Source: Proteobacteria bacterium UBA2383
Lineage (GTDB): Bacteria; Pseudomonadota; Gammaproteobacteria; Competibacterales; Competibacteraceae
DNA length: 34,853 nt
Reading direction: 5' to 3'
Assembly: GCA_002343485.1 (NCBI GenBank)
Contig: DDST01000149.1
Span: 1 to 34,853 of the forward strand
Shown here in pieces: positions 7,303 to 14,540 of the stretch. Position 1 is the first letter of the stretch; every line of letters begins with the position of its first letter. The notes under the pieces are model-generated. The model saw only the letters and a program-made list of their open reading frames with translations, ran no database searches and was not told the origin of the DNA. Position numbers and translations under genes: made by a program.

Positions 7303-7860
7303 TCAATCACCACGCCGATTTTCATGCAGCATGTTACAGAACAGCGCGCCCTGCTCAATGGCATCGTCTAAGGCAATGTGCGTATGAGGCAAAGGATCGA
7401 ACCAGCGCGCGGGCATGTGGCGCTTCGTACTTTTGCAATAATCGGTTTTCAAGAGCGCCATCGCAAAGGATTTCATATCCAATGCCGAGTGACTAAAGGG
7501 ACTTTCACCTACAAATCGCATGAGATACCAGTAAACAAAGAGGAAATCGAAGCCGGCTGGGCAGCCTACAAACACCGGTCGTCCTGGCAAGGCGCGCAGC
7601 CACTGGGCATAGCGCTGCAAAACTACCTCTGGCGGTTCGAGATTCTGACGACAGGCGTCCCAGGCCGCAGGCTGAGTAGCCCACCAAGCGGCTGTTTTCG
7701 GATGCGCCGTGGCCCCAGGAAGGGTTTCCAGATTAGCGCTAAACGTAGCAATAAGCTGCTTATCAGCGGTATAGGCGGCTGAACCCAAGCTCAACAGGGA
7801 ATGCGGCCCAGGAATCGGACCATCGGTTTCAACATCCGTGCTGATATAGAGTTCAGTCAT
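7303..7860 (-). CDS. DEDDh-type 3'-5' exonuclease
   Basis: A 185-residue protein of the DnaQ/RNase T exonuclease superfamily. The ExoI motif STDVETDG is at the N-terminus (Asp and Glu bind the metal), a central GCPAGFDFLFVYWYL corresponds to ExoII, and HTHIALDDAIEQG supplies the ExoIII His and Asp. Without polymerase or helicase domains it is probably a stand-alone DNA or RNA trimming enzyme. The ATG at 7860 has GGGAGA upstream; a TTG one codon earlier is less likely. It lies 49 bp downstream of the MOSC gene on the same strand, so the two may be co-transcribed. Confidence 0.85.
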   Translation of the reverse strand: MTELYISTDVETDGPIPGPHSLLSLGSAAYTADKQLIATFSANLETLPGATAHPKTAAWWATQPAAWDACRQNLEPPEVVLQRYAQWLRALPGRPVFVGCPAGFDFLFVYWYLMRFVGESPFSHSALDMKSFAMALLKTDYCKSTKRHMPARWFDPLPHTHIALDDAIEQGALFCNMLHENRRGD

Positions 7861-7909
7861 CAATCCATCTCCCTATAGATTCAAGAACACACACGATTCA
7901 GCACCAAGC

Positions 7910-8557
7910 CTACGCCGACTCACGCACAAGCTGCACCGCATCGCCAACAGCAATCTCACCGCCCTCAATGACAAAGCAATCAAGCGCGAGCTGGCCTTCA
8001 AAGCGCCGATAGATACTCCGCGTGATTTCCTTATCCTGAACCAGAGTATCAGGATCATAAGAGGTCATAATGCAGCGGAGTCGCCGCTTCTGAACGCCAA
8101 TAACAACTGGGCCAATATGCAGACGCGCGCCCGGCCACTCGCTTTCAGCCATCCCGTCAACACCACCAATGATCAAGTTAGGCCGGAGACGACGCGCGTC
8201 ATAGCTAAAGGCGGCAATCGCGCCATCCGTCGCAATGAGCAAAGGCAAGACATCAAACCGCTCAGGACCTTCATCACGCACCAGCCTTGCACCAGGCCCC
8301 GCAATATCCACGACCATTGCAGCGATCTCTGGACTCTCCCACAGTTGCCCTCCCACGCGAATAACACCTTGCGAATCATACGTTCCTTGATGACCCAGAA
8401 AGCGCGGATGCGAACGAGAAGTCATCACCCGCCCACTGGCATCTTCAACATGCACAAGACGGTCACCTTCAAGACCCAGCGGCCCAAGACACACCCGAGA
8501 CAACTTCTCACCAGCCAAGGTCTTTACCGGATACCGCCAGATTTCCAGGATATTCAA
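7910..8557 (-). CDS. MOSC-domain protein
   Basis: A protein of about 215 residues. It opens with the MOSC N-terminal beta-barrel pattern (ILEIWRYPVKTLAGEKLSRV, GPLGLEGDRLVHVED) and continues into the MOSC domain proper (LLIATDGAIAAF, RRLRPNLIIGG, WPGARLHIG, RLRCIMTSYDPDT). The Cys in RCIMT corresponds to the conserved molybdenum-cofactor ligand of MOSC proteins (YiiM, mARC and MOCS3-C relatives), which reduce N-hydroxylated compounds or carry sulfur. The start is uncertain: TTG at 8557 has GGGAG 6 nt upstream and gives a typical N-terminus, while ATGs at 8575 and 8608 are alternatives. A structured leader precedes it. Confidence 0.82.
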   Translation of the reverse strand: MNILEIWRYPVKTLAGEKLSRVCLGPLGLEGDRLVHVEDASGRVMTSRSHPRFLGHQGTYDSQGVIRVGGQLWESPEIAAMVVDIAGPGARLVRDEGPERFDVLPLLIATDGAIAAFSYDARRLRPNLIIGGVDGMAESEWPGARLHIGPVVIGVQKRRLRCIMTSYDPDTLVQDKEITRSIYRRFEGQLALDCFVIEGGEIAVGDAVQLVRESA

Positions 8558-8655
8558 GGCAATCTCCCACTGCATCAGATACCACGAGCAAGAATTCCAA
8601 AGCAACATCAATTCCCGACAAGATTAGCCCAAAGAAGGAAGCACACCAGAGCACC

Positions 8656-8757
8656 ACATCCCTGTCAGCGTGGCCAAGCCGCCATCCTGGCGGAGACGCC
8701 ACGGTTCCCGCTCATCCATGAGCGAGAACCGATCGCCATCCCTGGCTTGGCGTCAGC
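8656..8757 (-). ncRNA. Array of GGA-loop hairpins (possible CsrA/RsmA-binding leader or sRNA)
   Basis: Read on the minus strand, four hairpins follow one another. Each exposes GGA in its loop: GCCA-GGGA-TGGC (8735-8746), a long stem closing CAT-GG-ATG (8703-8730), CCGCCA-GGA-TGGCGG (8679-8693) and ACA-GGGA-TGT (8656-8665). The last reads ACAGGGATGT, matching the core of the CsrA consensus (ACARGGAUGU); the third contains CAGGATG, the repeat of CsrB-type RNAs. An outer CGTGGC/GCCACG stem encloses the third hairpin. It lies between a likely promoter and the MOSC gene. It could be a leader, a short sponge RNA, or a dispersed repeat of this genome. Confidence 0.5.
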
Positions 8758-8775
8758 ATTTACCAATGACGATGG

Positions 8776-8804
8776 TATAAAATAAATACGAGCAAAAAGA
8801 CCAA
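8776..8804 (-). promoter_or_regulatory. Putative sigma-70 promoter for the hairpin array/MOSC gene
   Basis: On the minus strand, TTGGTC (8804-8799) and TTTATA (8781-8776) are separated by 17 bp. Transcription would begin just before the first GGA hairpin. The -10 match is only moderate. Confidence 0.45.
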
Positions 8805-8947
8805 AGCCTACGACACCAGCTCACAAACACTGAACCACCCCGAGTTTATCGGAGTTTTATTTGAGTCATGCCGCAGCAGACTCAGTTTAGCAATCGCCCG
8901 CTTTTCGCCGCCACTCTGGATACAGGGCGGCCCGGTGCTAAGCCAGA

Positions 8948-10234
8948 TCAGGTAAAACTCTCGCACTGGATGCGCGCCGGACCGATGCCCAAGGCATCGG
9001 CGGCGTGCAACGCGCCTTCGATCAGGCGGGGCGGACCGCAGACGTAAAACACCGCCGGCGATGGCGCGCACCGCAGCACGGCGTTCAGGTCGAGCCGCTT
9101 CGCCGCCAGCCCGTCGCTGAAATAGAAATGACTTTCGCTAGCGAAGCGGTCGGCGAGGTGGTGGCGAAAGGCCATGTCCGCTGGCGTGCGCGCGGCGTAG
9201 TGCAGACTGAAGGACGCGCCACGCGCCTTGAGGGCGTGCGCCATGGCTTTGATCGGCGTGACGCCAATGCCGCCGGCGATGAGCACCGCCGGTCGGTCGT
9301 CGCCATGCAGCGGAAAATGGTTGACCGGCGCATCCACCGCCAGTCGGAGGCCCAGTCGCCAACCATTGTGGATAGCGCGCGAGCCGCCCCGCCCCGCATC
9401 GTCGCGTTGCACAGCGATTTCGTATACGTCACGCCGGGCCGGGTGCTGAGTCAGTGAATACTGGCGCATGACCACGCGGCTATCGTCCAGCCGTACCGGG
9501 AGCGTCAGATGCGCGCCGGCCTCGACCGGCGGCAGTTCAGCGCCCTCGGCGGCGCGCAGTTCGTAGGCGCGCACCCGTGCAGTCAACTGGCGCATACCGG
9601 TAATGGTCAGCAGCAGCGCGCCCTGGCCGAGCACTTCGTCTTCCAGCGCCGGCGCTGAAGCGGTTTCAGCCGCGTCGGTCTTGGCCCACAGCGTCTGAAT
9701 CTCGGCTTCGGTATAGCGCGGCGTGATGTATTTGGGGCAATTCCAGTCAAACGCTTCCACGGTGATCACCACGCCGCGTTCGATCCGAGCGCGGTAATGC
9801 GGCGATTCGAGCCGCGCCAGCAGTTTCGGCTCGGCCTCCTCTTCCACAACACGGGCGCGACCCCAGATTTTCAGGCGTTGTTGCTGCGGATAATCCATCA
9901 GAAACAGGCTGACGCGCTCGTCGCCGGCGAGGTTGCCGACCGAAATATACTGGCGGTTGCCGCTGAAATCGGCATAGCCCAGGGTATGCGCGTCGAGCAC
10001 CTTGAGAAAGCCGGCGGGTCCGCCACGGTGCTGCACATAAGGCCAGCCGTTGCTGCCGACGGTGGCCTGGTAAAAGCTGTCGCGGGCGGCGATGAAAGCG
10101 ATCTCCACCGGCCCCAGCGCCGAGTCTTCCACGGCGCCGATTTCCATCGGGTGGTAAGCCCGGCGGCTGCCCATGCGGGCCTGGACGGCTTGAACATCAG
10201 GGGTGAAGGCAATTTGAGCAAAGGAACGGGCCAT
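8948..10234 (-). CDS. PPOX-type flavin domain fused to ferredoxin-reductase-like oxidoreductase
   Basis: About 428 residues in two parts. Residues 1-200 form a pyridoxamine-phosphate-oxidase-like split barrel (FIAARDSFYQATVGSNGWPY, HTLGYADFSGNRQYISVGNL). Residues 220-428 form an FNR-type reductase with the FAD motif RQYSLT, the NAD(P) glycine motif IAGGIGVTP and the terminal YVCGPP. Relatives usually end with a plant-type 2Fe-2S domain, but this protein stops right after IQCESFT and no CxxxxCxxC block is found downstream. Electrons would have to leave by another partner or directly from the flavin. The start at 10234 has GGGAGA upstream. It follows the CMD gene by 57 bp and probably shares its transcript. 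Confidence 0.85.
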   Translation of the reverse strand: MARSFAQIAFTPDVQAVQARMGSRRAYHPMEIGAVEDSALGPVEIAFIAARDSFYQATVGSNGWPYVQHRGGPAGFLKVLDAHTLGYADFSGNRQYISVGNLAGDERVSLFLMDYPQQQRLKIWGRARVVEEEAEPKLLARLESPHYRARIERGVVITVEAFDWNCPKYITPRYTEAEIQTLWAKTDAAETASAPALEDEVLGQGALLLTITGMRQLTARVRAYELRAAEGAELPPVEAGAHLTLPVRLDDSRVVMRQYSLTQHPARRDVYEIAVQRDDAGRGGSRAIHNGWRLGLRLAVDAPVNHFPLHGDDRPAVLIAGGIGVTPIKAMAHALKARGASFSLHYAARTPADMAFRHHLADRFASESHFYFSDGLAAKRLDLNAVLRCAPSPAVFYVCGPPRLIEGALHAADALGIGPARIQCESFT

Positions 10235-10291
10235 GGAGTTCTCCCGGCGAAAACGGGGCATGGCCCCGCTTCCGCGCGTAGTGTAGCGGGA

Positions 10292-10837
10292 TCAGGCGGC
10301 AAGCTTCAGCTCGACTCTGGGGAAGTCGATATCCACGCGCCCGGCCTTGCCCAGGATATTGGTCAGAAGATTCATGCCCACATGGGTAATCACTTCGACG
10401 ATGTCCGACTCGCTGTAGCCGGCGTTGCGCATTTCAAGCAACTCGGCGGTGGTGATTTCCCCCTGATGCTCGACCAGGGCGCGGGCGAACTGGACCGCGA
10501 CGGCGGCCCTGGCGTCCTGGCTGGCGCCGGCGCGGTTGGCCTTGATCTCGGCGCTGTCCAGGCCCGCTTTGCGACCGATCGCGGTATGGGCGGAAAGACA
10601 GTATTCGCAACTATTCTGCTGCGCCAGCGCCAAGGCGATGCGCTCGCGAGTCTGCGGGTCGAGCGATCCGGCGTTGGCGATGTGGTGCAGGCCAAGAAAC
10701 GCCTTGAGGGCGGCAGGCGAGTGGGCGAAGACCTTGAGAAAGTTCGGCACCATGCCTAACTGGGACTGGATGGCGTCGAACAGCGCCTTTTGTTCGGCGT
10801 TGGCGGTTTCGTAGTTCACAGTGTTGATACGAGCCAT
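10292..10837 (-). CDS. Carboxymuconolactone decarboxylase/AhpD-family protein (second copy)
   Basis: A 181-residue AhpD/CMD-like protein with the redox motif CEYCLSAH (C-x2-C-x3-H), preceded by VPNFLKVFAHSPAALKAFLG and followed by VEVITHVGMNLLTNI. Its sequence aligns from end to end with the protein at 1838-2383, so the two are paralogs. The ATG at 10837 has CGGAG about 8 nt upstream. It is the first gene of a probable two-gene unit with the PPOX/FNR oxidoreductase, divergent from a LysR regulator. This is the classic layout of a regulator controlling its neighbour, suggesting a small redox or detoxification operon. Confidence 0.88.
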   Translation of the reverse strand: MARINTVNYETANAEQKALFDAIQSQLGMVPNFLKVFAHSPAALKAFLGLHHIANAGSLDPQTRERIALALAQQNSCEYCLSAHTAIGRKAGLDSAEIKANRAGASQDARAAVAVQFARALVEHQGEITTAELLEMRNAGYSESDIVEVITHVGMNLLTNILGKAGRVDIDFPRVELKLAA

Positions 10838-10936
10838 GTTGATTGCTCCGGTTTGTTACGTTGGGAAAGGTCGTTATCGACGCGGAGCACTGTGCCAGAG
10901 TCGACAGGAAACAAGAATAGCCGTAGGATGTAATTC

Positions 10937-10959
10937 ATTATTCCACTTCAAGCAATAAT
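10937..10959. promoter_or_regulatory. Inverted repeat abutting the lysR start codon
   Basis: ATTATT-N11-AATAAT ends at the base before the LysR ATG. The spacing resembles the T-N11-A core recognised by LysR-type regulators. No Shine-Dalgarno sequence is seen here, so binding at this site could control both the divergent operon and the regulator itself. Confidence 0.45.
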
Positions 10960-11859
10960 ATGGACCGCTTCCAGTTACTCAGCGTTTTTGTCGCCGTTGC
11001 TGAAGAAGCCAGCTTCGCGGCGGCGGCCCGCCGCTTGCGCCAGTCGCCGCCGGCAGTGACGCGCGCCGTCTTGGCGCTGGAGGAAAGGTTGGGCGTGCGC
11101 CTGCTGACCCGCACCACCCGCCGCGTGCGGGTCACCGAAACCGGCGCGTGTTATCTCGAAGACGCCCGGCGCATCCTCAACGACCTGGAAGAGGCGGATC
11201 AGGCCGCCGTCGGTAACAACGCCACACCACGCGGCCTGCTGGCTGTGACCGCGCCGGTGCTGTTTGGCAAGCTCTACGTTATGCCGCTCCTCGTCGAATA
11301 CCAGACGACCTACGCGCAAACGACCGTCTCGGCGCTGTTCGTTGATCGGGTGGTGAATCTGGTGGAGGAAGGACTCGATGTCGGCGTGCGCATCGGCCCG
11401 CTGCCTGATTCAACGCTGCGCGCCATTCGAGTTGGGCAGGTGCGGCGGGTGATCTGTGCGGCCCCAGCCTATCTCGAACAGCATGGCGTTCCACAGGTTC
11501 CGGACGACCTGCGCGAACACTGCCTGATTGCCGCCACCGGGCTGTCGCCGACCCCGGAATGGAGTTTTCAGCAGAACGGCGCGAAGCGGACAGTGAAGGT
11601 AGCGCCGCGCCTCCTGGTGAATACCAACGACGGCGCGCAGGAAGCAGCGCGAGCCGGATTCGGCCTGACCCGTCTGCTGTCCTACCAGGTGGCGCCGCAA
11701 CTGGCCTCCGGGGAATTGCAAAGGGTGCTCGGCGCTTTCGAGGAAGCGGCGCTGCCGGTGCAGGTCATTCACCGCGAAGGTCGGCACAGCTCGGCCAAGG
11801 TGCGCCGCTTTGTCGATCTGGCGGTGGAGCGTCTGCGTGCTAACCAGGCACTGACCTAG
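10960..11859 (+). CDS. LysR-family transcriptional regulator
   Basis: 299 residues. The N-terminal winged helix-turn-helix is typical (MDRFQLLSVFVAVAEEASFA, RLRQSPPAVTRAVLALEERL, RLLTRTTRRVRVTETG). A linker helix and a substrate-binding effector domain of about 200 residues follow, with LLAVTAPVLFGKLYVMPLL and GLDVGVRIGPLPDSTLRA. Such proteins bind an inducer in the C-terminal domain and activate or repress adjacent genes. Its divergence from the CMD and oxidoreductase genes makes those the likely targets. The inducer is unknown. The start codon lacks a clear ribosome-binding site. Confidence 0.93.
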   Translation: MDRFQLLSVFVAVAEEASFAAAARRLRQSPPAVTRAVLALEERLGVRLLTRTTRRVRVTETGACYLEDARRILNDLEEADQAAVGNNATPRGLLAVTAPVLFGKLYVMPLLVEYQTTYAQTTVSALFVDRVVNLVEEGLDVGVRIGPLPDSTLRAIRVGQVRRVICAAPAYLEQHGVPQVPDDLREHCLIAATGLSPTPEWSFQQNGAKRTVKVAPRLLVNTNDGAQEAARAGFGLTRLLSYQVAPQLASGELQRVLGAFEEAALPVQVIHREGRHSSAKVRRFVDLAVERLRANQALT

Positions 11860-12048
11860 CCACGCCAGAATTCCTATATAGATTTCTGCGTCGATATCTG
11901 GACAGGCAATCCGCCTTACAAGGCTAATCAAATGCCCCGACATGTCCGGTTCACCGTCGGCAAGACGGTATTACGCAAGCGGGCCATCAGTCAAACCTTC
12001 TCTGATCCGATCAAGAGCATTCAGCCGATCGAGCCTACCTGTCACCGC

Positions 12049-12084
12049 TTGTTCGTTTTGAGCGCGTGAGATACGATGTATCTC
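12049..12084 (+). promoter_or_regulatory. Promoter and operator of the dinJ-yafQ toxin-antitoxin pair
   Basis: TTGTTC (12049-12054) and TACGAT (12072-12077) are 17 bp apart. The -10 box lies inside a perfect dyad, GAGATAC-GAT-GTATCTC (12068-12084), so a protein bound to the dyad would block polymerase. This fits autoregulation by the antitoxin. GGAGG at 12097-12101 serves the first gene. Confidence 0.65.
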
Positions 12085-12106
12085 TTTTCGCAACCCGGAG
12101 GATGAC

Positions 12107-12385
12107 ATGACGGCGAGCACCATGGTTCATGTGCGCGTGGACCCTCACCTCAAAGCGCAGGCGGCGGAAACCCTGGCGGCCATGGGCTTGTCCGTGTCCG
12201 ACGCCGTGCGGGTTTTCCTCACGCAGGTCGTGGCGGAACAACAATTACCGTTCACACTCAAGGCGCCAAACGCTGAAACCCGGACCGCGATGGTGGAAGC
12301 CGACGCGATCGCCCGCACCCGTCAGGCGCGCTTTGTGACGGCCGAAGCCCTGTTCGATGACCTCGAAAAGAACCGCGGCGAGTAA
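12107..12385 (+). CDS. dinJ: RelB/DinJ-family antitoxin
   Basis: 92 residues with the ribbon-helix-helix pattern of RelB/DinJ antitoxins: MVHVRVDPHLKAQAAETLAA, then GLSVSDAVRVFLTQVVAEQQ and LPF. The N-terminal part dimerises and binds the operator; the C-terminal part wraps the toxin. The start at 12107 is set by GGAGG 5 nt upstream of the ATG; a second ATG lies 15 bp further in. It overlaps the toxin gene by 29 bp, the usual coupling in this family. Confidence 0.88.
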   Translation: MTASTMVHVRVDPHLKAQAAETLAAMGLSVSDAVRVFLTQVVAEQQLPFTLKAPNAETRTAMVEADAIARTRQARFVTAEALFDDLEKNRGE

Positions 12386-12686
12386 ACGCGCCACGCTGCC
12401 CCGGGCCACGGATTACACCAAAGCGTTTCTCAAGGATTGGGAGCGGTTGGGGCGATCCGGCCGGTATGACCTCCACCGGCTCAAGAAAGTCATGCTTCTG
12501 CTTATCGCCAACGAGGCTCCGCTGGGACCGGAATGGCGAGATCATCCCTTGGTAGGGGACTGGGATGGACATCGCGAATGCCACATCGGTGGCGATTTTT
12601 TACTCCTGTACAAGCTAGATAATCATACGAAGCCAGGTTTACTGGTGTTTGTCCGTGCGGGTACGCATGCCGATCTGTTTGAGTAG
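12357..12686 (+). CDS. yafQ: YafQ-family mRNA interferase toxin
   Basis: 109 residues of the RelE/YafQ fold. Conserved catalytic positions are present in DYTKAFLKDWERL, LVGDWDGHRECHIGGDFLLL and VFVRAGTHADLF: His residues, an Asp and the terminal Phe, as in YafQ. YafQ-type toxins cut mRNA on the translating ribosome and are neutralised by DinJ. It starts inside the antitoxin gene. The first 20 residues are more basic than in typical YafQ, so translation may start a little later. Confidence 0.88.
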   Translation: MTSKRTAASKRATLPRATDYTKAFLKDWERLGRSGRYDLHRLKKVMLLLIANEAPLGPEWRDHPLVGDWDGHRECHIGGDFLLLYKLDNHTKPGLLVFVRAGTHADLFE

Positions 12687-12767
12687 CGGCGTTTAGTCGT
12701 TGATTGGACAGGTATTTGTACTTTTTTGTTAAATTTAAAAGATTTTTTAATTCAATCATCCTGGCTG

Positions 12768-13178
12768 TTATGATGACCTTGGCCTTCGGGGAATTTGCGA
12801 TTCCTTGCGCCGTTGCCGATAGGCAGTCTGTTGACAGGCGCGCGAGCAATAGATCCGGGTACGGCGTTGGGCGATGATCCGTTGACCGCATTGTGCGCAC
12901 GCGATGGTTGCAGGTAGCGGTGCTTCGGTGGCATGGCGGGCGTATCTTTCAGATTTCACTTGTGCCCGGCACACTGCACAGGTCTTCATCCGTCCATCGT
13001 GCGCGATGAAGGCGGATCCGCACCCGCAGGTCACTATTCGGTATTTCGTGAGCTTCTGGGTGCGTCGGGTCCGACCCCCGGCATCGATAAAGGTGTGGGC
13101 GGTATAAAGCCGTCCTTGGTACCCAACCATCAAGGTTTGTCCCTGGTGTTCCACACGGCTGCCGATCGATGGTGTCAT
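12768..13178 (-). CDS. Small zinc-ribbon protein of unknown function
   Basis: 136 residues with several zinc-binding-type Cys pairs: CGCG near residue 52, CAVC near 67, CAQCG near 95, and CSRACQQTAYRQRRK near the C-terminus. The last motif is the typical end of small zinc-ribbon proteins that bind nucleic acid. The N-terminal 45 residues are a beta-rich segment without a known motif. GAGG lies upstream of the ATG. It lies just outside the left end of the Tn7-like transposon and points the same way as its genes, but the terminal repeats place it in flanking DNA. Its function is not known. Confidence 0.55.
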   Translation of the reverse strand: MTPSIGSRVEHQGQTLMVGYQGRLYTAHTFIDAGGRTRRTQKLTKYRIVTCGCGSAFIAHDGRMKTCAVCRAQVKSERYARHATEAPLPATIACAQCGQRIIAQRRTRIYCSRACQQTAYRQRRKESQIPRRPRSS

Positions 13179-13302
13179 TGCTGGAACCTCAGGTCTGTTG
13201 TGATGCTAATGGTTTATTAAAAGCCCCCTTATCAGGACTCAAATCGGGAACGGTTATCCGCCCTTTTTCATAAAAATCGACCTTGATTACATGTTACGTT
13301 TT

Positions 13303-13334
13303 TTTATTTAATCATGAAAATGATGATATAAAAA
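13303..13334. repeat. Left copy of an imperfect direct repeat flanking the Tn7-like element
   Basis: TTTATTTA (13303-13310) followed by TCAT and the perfect 15-mer ATGATGATATAAAAA (13320-13334). The same blocks occur in the same order at 17682-17717, directly beyond the other end of the transposon. Here 14 bp separate the repeat from the element end. Confidence 0.65.
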
Positions 13335-13348
13335 CAAACTTAGGCGCA

Positions 13349-13458
13349 TGTCAGCTCCGGCTTAACCGCTACCGAGAAAGAAAAATACGGTTAAACGACT
13401 ACCGTCGGCCCGCATGATTCTGGTTTAACCGCTTCCCGATTTCGATTAAACTGTTTCC
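13349..13458 (+). repeat. Left transposon end with four putative TnsB-binding repeats
   Basis: Repeats at 13357-13373, 13387-13403, 13420-13436 and 13442-13458 share GGTTTAAC/CTTAAC cores followed by C-N-CT-N-CC (for example CTGGTTTAACCGCTTCC). Terminal bases are TGTCAGCTC. Spacing differs from the right end, as is usual for Tn7-like elements. Confidence 0.78.
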
Positions 13459-13505
13459 TCCAATAAAAATATTGTGTGGTGACTCTTCTCCGCGAAGCCT
13501 TTCAT

Positions 13506-14540
13506 TCACGGGCAAGCGCTTGCGATGCCCTGCGGATTCAATACCGATTCCCACAAGGGCCACGCGATAGCGCAGGCATGTTCTCGCAGCGCGGCCAGAT
13601 TCAGCGCACACCAAACCGGGTAGGACGGCCAAGGCGTCAGGGGCGGTGTGAGAAGCTCGGGATGAAACAGTAATCGCCCAAAGTGATCAGGCCACGCTGA
13701 CAATAACCAACCGAGGCTGGCCATCACGCTATGATGCTGTGTGGCAGTCAGTCCCTGACGGCAACGCCAAACCCACGATTCACGCGCGGTCTGGCTCATC
13801 GATGGATCAGCCAACGCCTGCGCCGCACGAGCGGCTATGTCGATCAGTCGTACCGGAAGTGTGCAGTGTGCGCAATGGGCCAGGCTTGAGTCCGGTTCGT
13901 CGATGGATTCATACCCGACCGCCTTGGCCTCATCGCAGAGATATTCAGCGAGCGTCGCAAGCGTTATCAAGAGCAGAGATACCGGTAACACGAGGGATCG
14001 CTGATCCACCGGCCAAGGCAATTGAACCCAGCCGTTACCGTGAAGGATCGCCTCGTGCAGCACACCCTCAAGCTGAACCGCATAGCGCGAAGGCGCCTGA
14101 TTTTGGGTGTTGAGCACGACGCCGTGATCAAAACAAATGCTGGTCCAACCGGCCCGCCACATACGTCGCTCATGGTCTTCGCCACAGGCGGAGAGACAGT
14201 GCCTACAGCGGCGCGCGCCCTCGGCGCCCAATACGTTCCATAAGACGTTGGAGGGTATCCAGCGCGCATAATCATCCTGCCGCAGGGCATGAATGCGCCA
14301 GCGGGGTAGCCGCGCCGCATCCGCCAGCCGATCGATTACCCAACGCGGGGTGACCCCCTCGTGTTCGCAAGCTTCCAGCGAAGAAAAACCGTGGGCTTCG
14401 AATCCGTTTCCATGCGGACGCAGGGCGTTGACTAGATCGGTACCACGCATACCGTACCAAGCGCCCACTCGATCCGCCCAAGAGCGCAGTGTTTCATCTG
14501 GATAAGGCCGGGGCGCGACCGGCAACGGCGCCAGCGTCAT
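13506..14540 (-). CDS. tniQ: TniQ/TnsD-type target-selection protein
   Basis: About 344 residues. It opens with the TniQ block PLPVAPRPYPDETLRSWADR (pattern P-x-P-x2-E-S-x-S/W) and contains a zinc motif C-R-H-C…C-F-D-H at roughly 110-140, with a further CAHC near 225. In Tn7 relatives TniQ/TnsD recognises the target site or bridges a targeting partner to TnsC. The ATG at 14540 overlaps the TnsA stop as ATGA, so an upstream in-frame start is not needed. It is the last gene of the transposon operon. It is short compared with TnsD (about 500 residues) and lacks an evident extra DNA-binding C-terminus. Confidence 0.85.
   Translation of the reverse strand: MTLAPLPVAPRPYPDETLRSWADRVGAWYGMRGTDLVNALRPHGNGFEAHGFSSLEACEHEGVTPRWVIDRLADAARLPRWRIHALRQDDYARWIPSNVLWNVLGAEGARRCRHCLSACGEDHERRMWRAGWTSICFDHGVVLNTQNQAPSRYAVQLEGVLHEAILHGNGWVQLPWPVDQRSLVLPVSLLLITLATLAEYLCDEAKAVGYESIDEPDSSLAHCAHCTLPVRLIDIAARAAQALADPSMSQTARESWVWRCRQGLTATQHHSVMASLGWLLSAWPDHFGRLLFHPELLTPPLTPWPSYPVWCALNLAALREHACAIAWPLWESVLNPQGIASACP

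Noticed and set aside
8117..8785. 222-codon plus-strand frame opposite the MOSC gene
   Set aside because: Composition is unlike a protein and it covers the antisense of MOSC and the hairpin array.
9797..10759. 320-codon plus-strand frame opposite the oxidoreductase and CMD genes
   Set aside because: Antisense shadow of two well-supported genes; typical of GC-rich DNA and without domain features.
13303..13334. Long flanking repeat as a simple target-site duplication of the Tn7-like element
   Set aside because: Tn7-type insertion makes 5-bp duplications, the two copies are imperfect, and the left copy is 14 bp away from the element end.
13179..13505. Regular repeats as a CRISPR array associated with the Tn7-like element
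   Set aside because: The repeats are 17-bp putative TnsB sites at unequal spacing and occur at both ends; there are no spacers of constant length and no cas genes.
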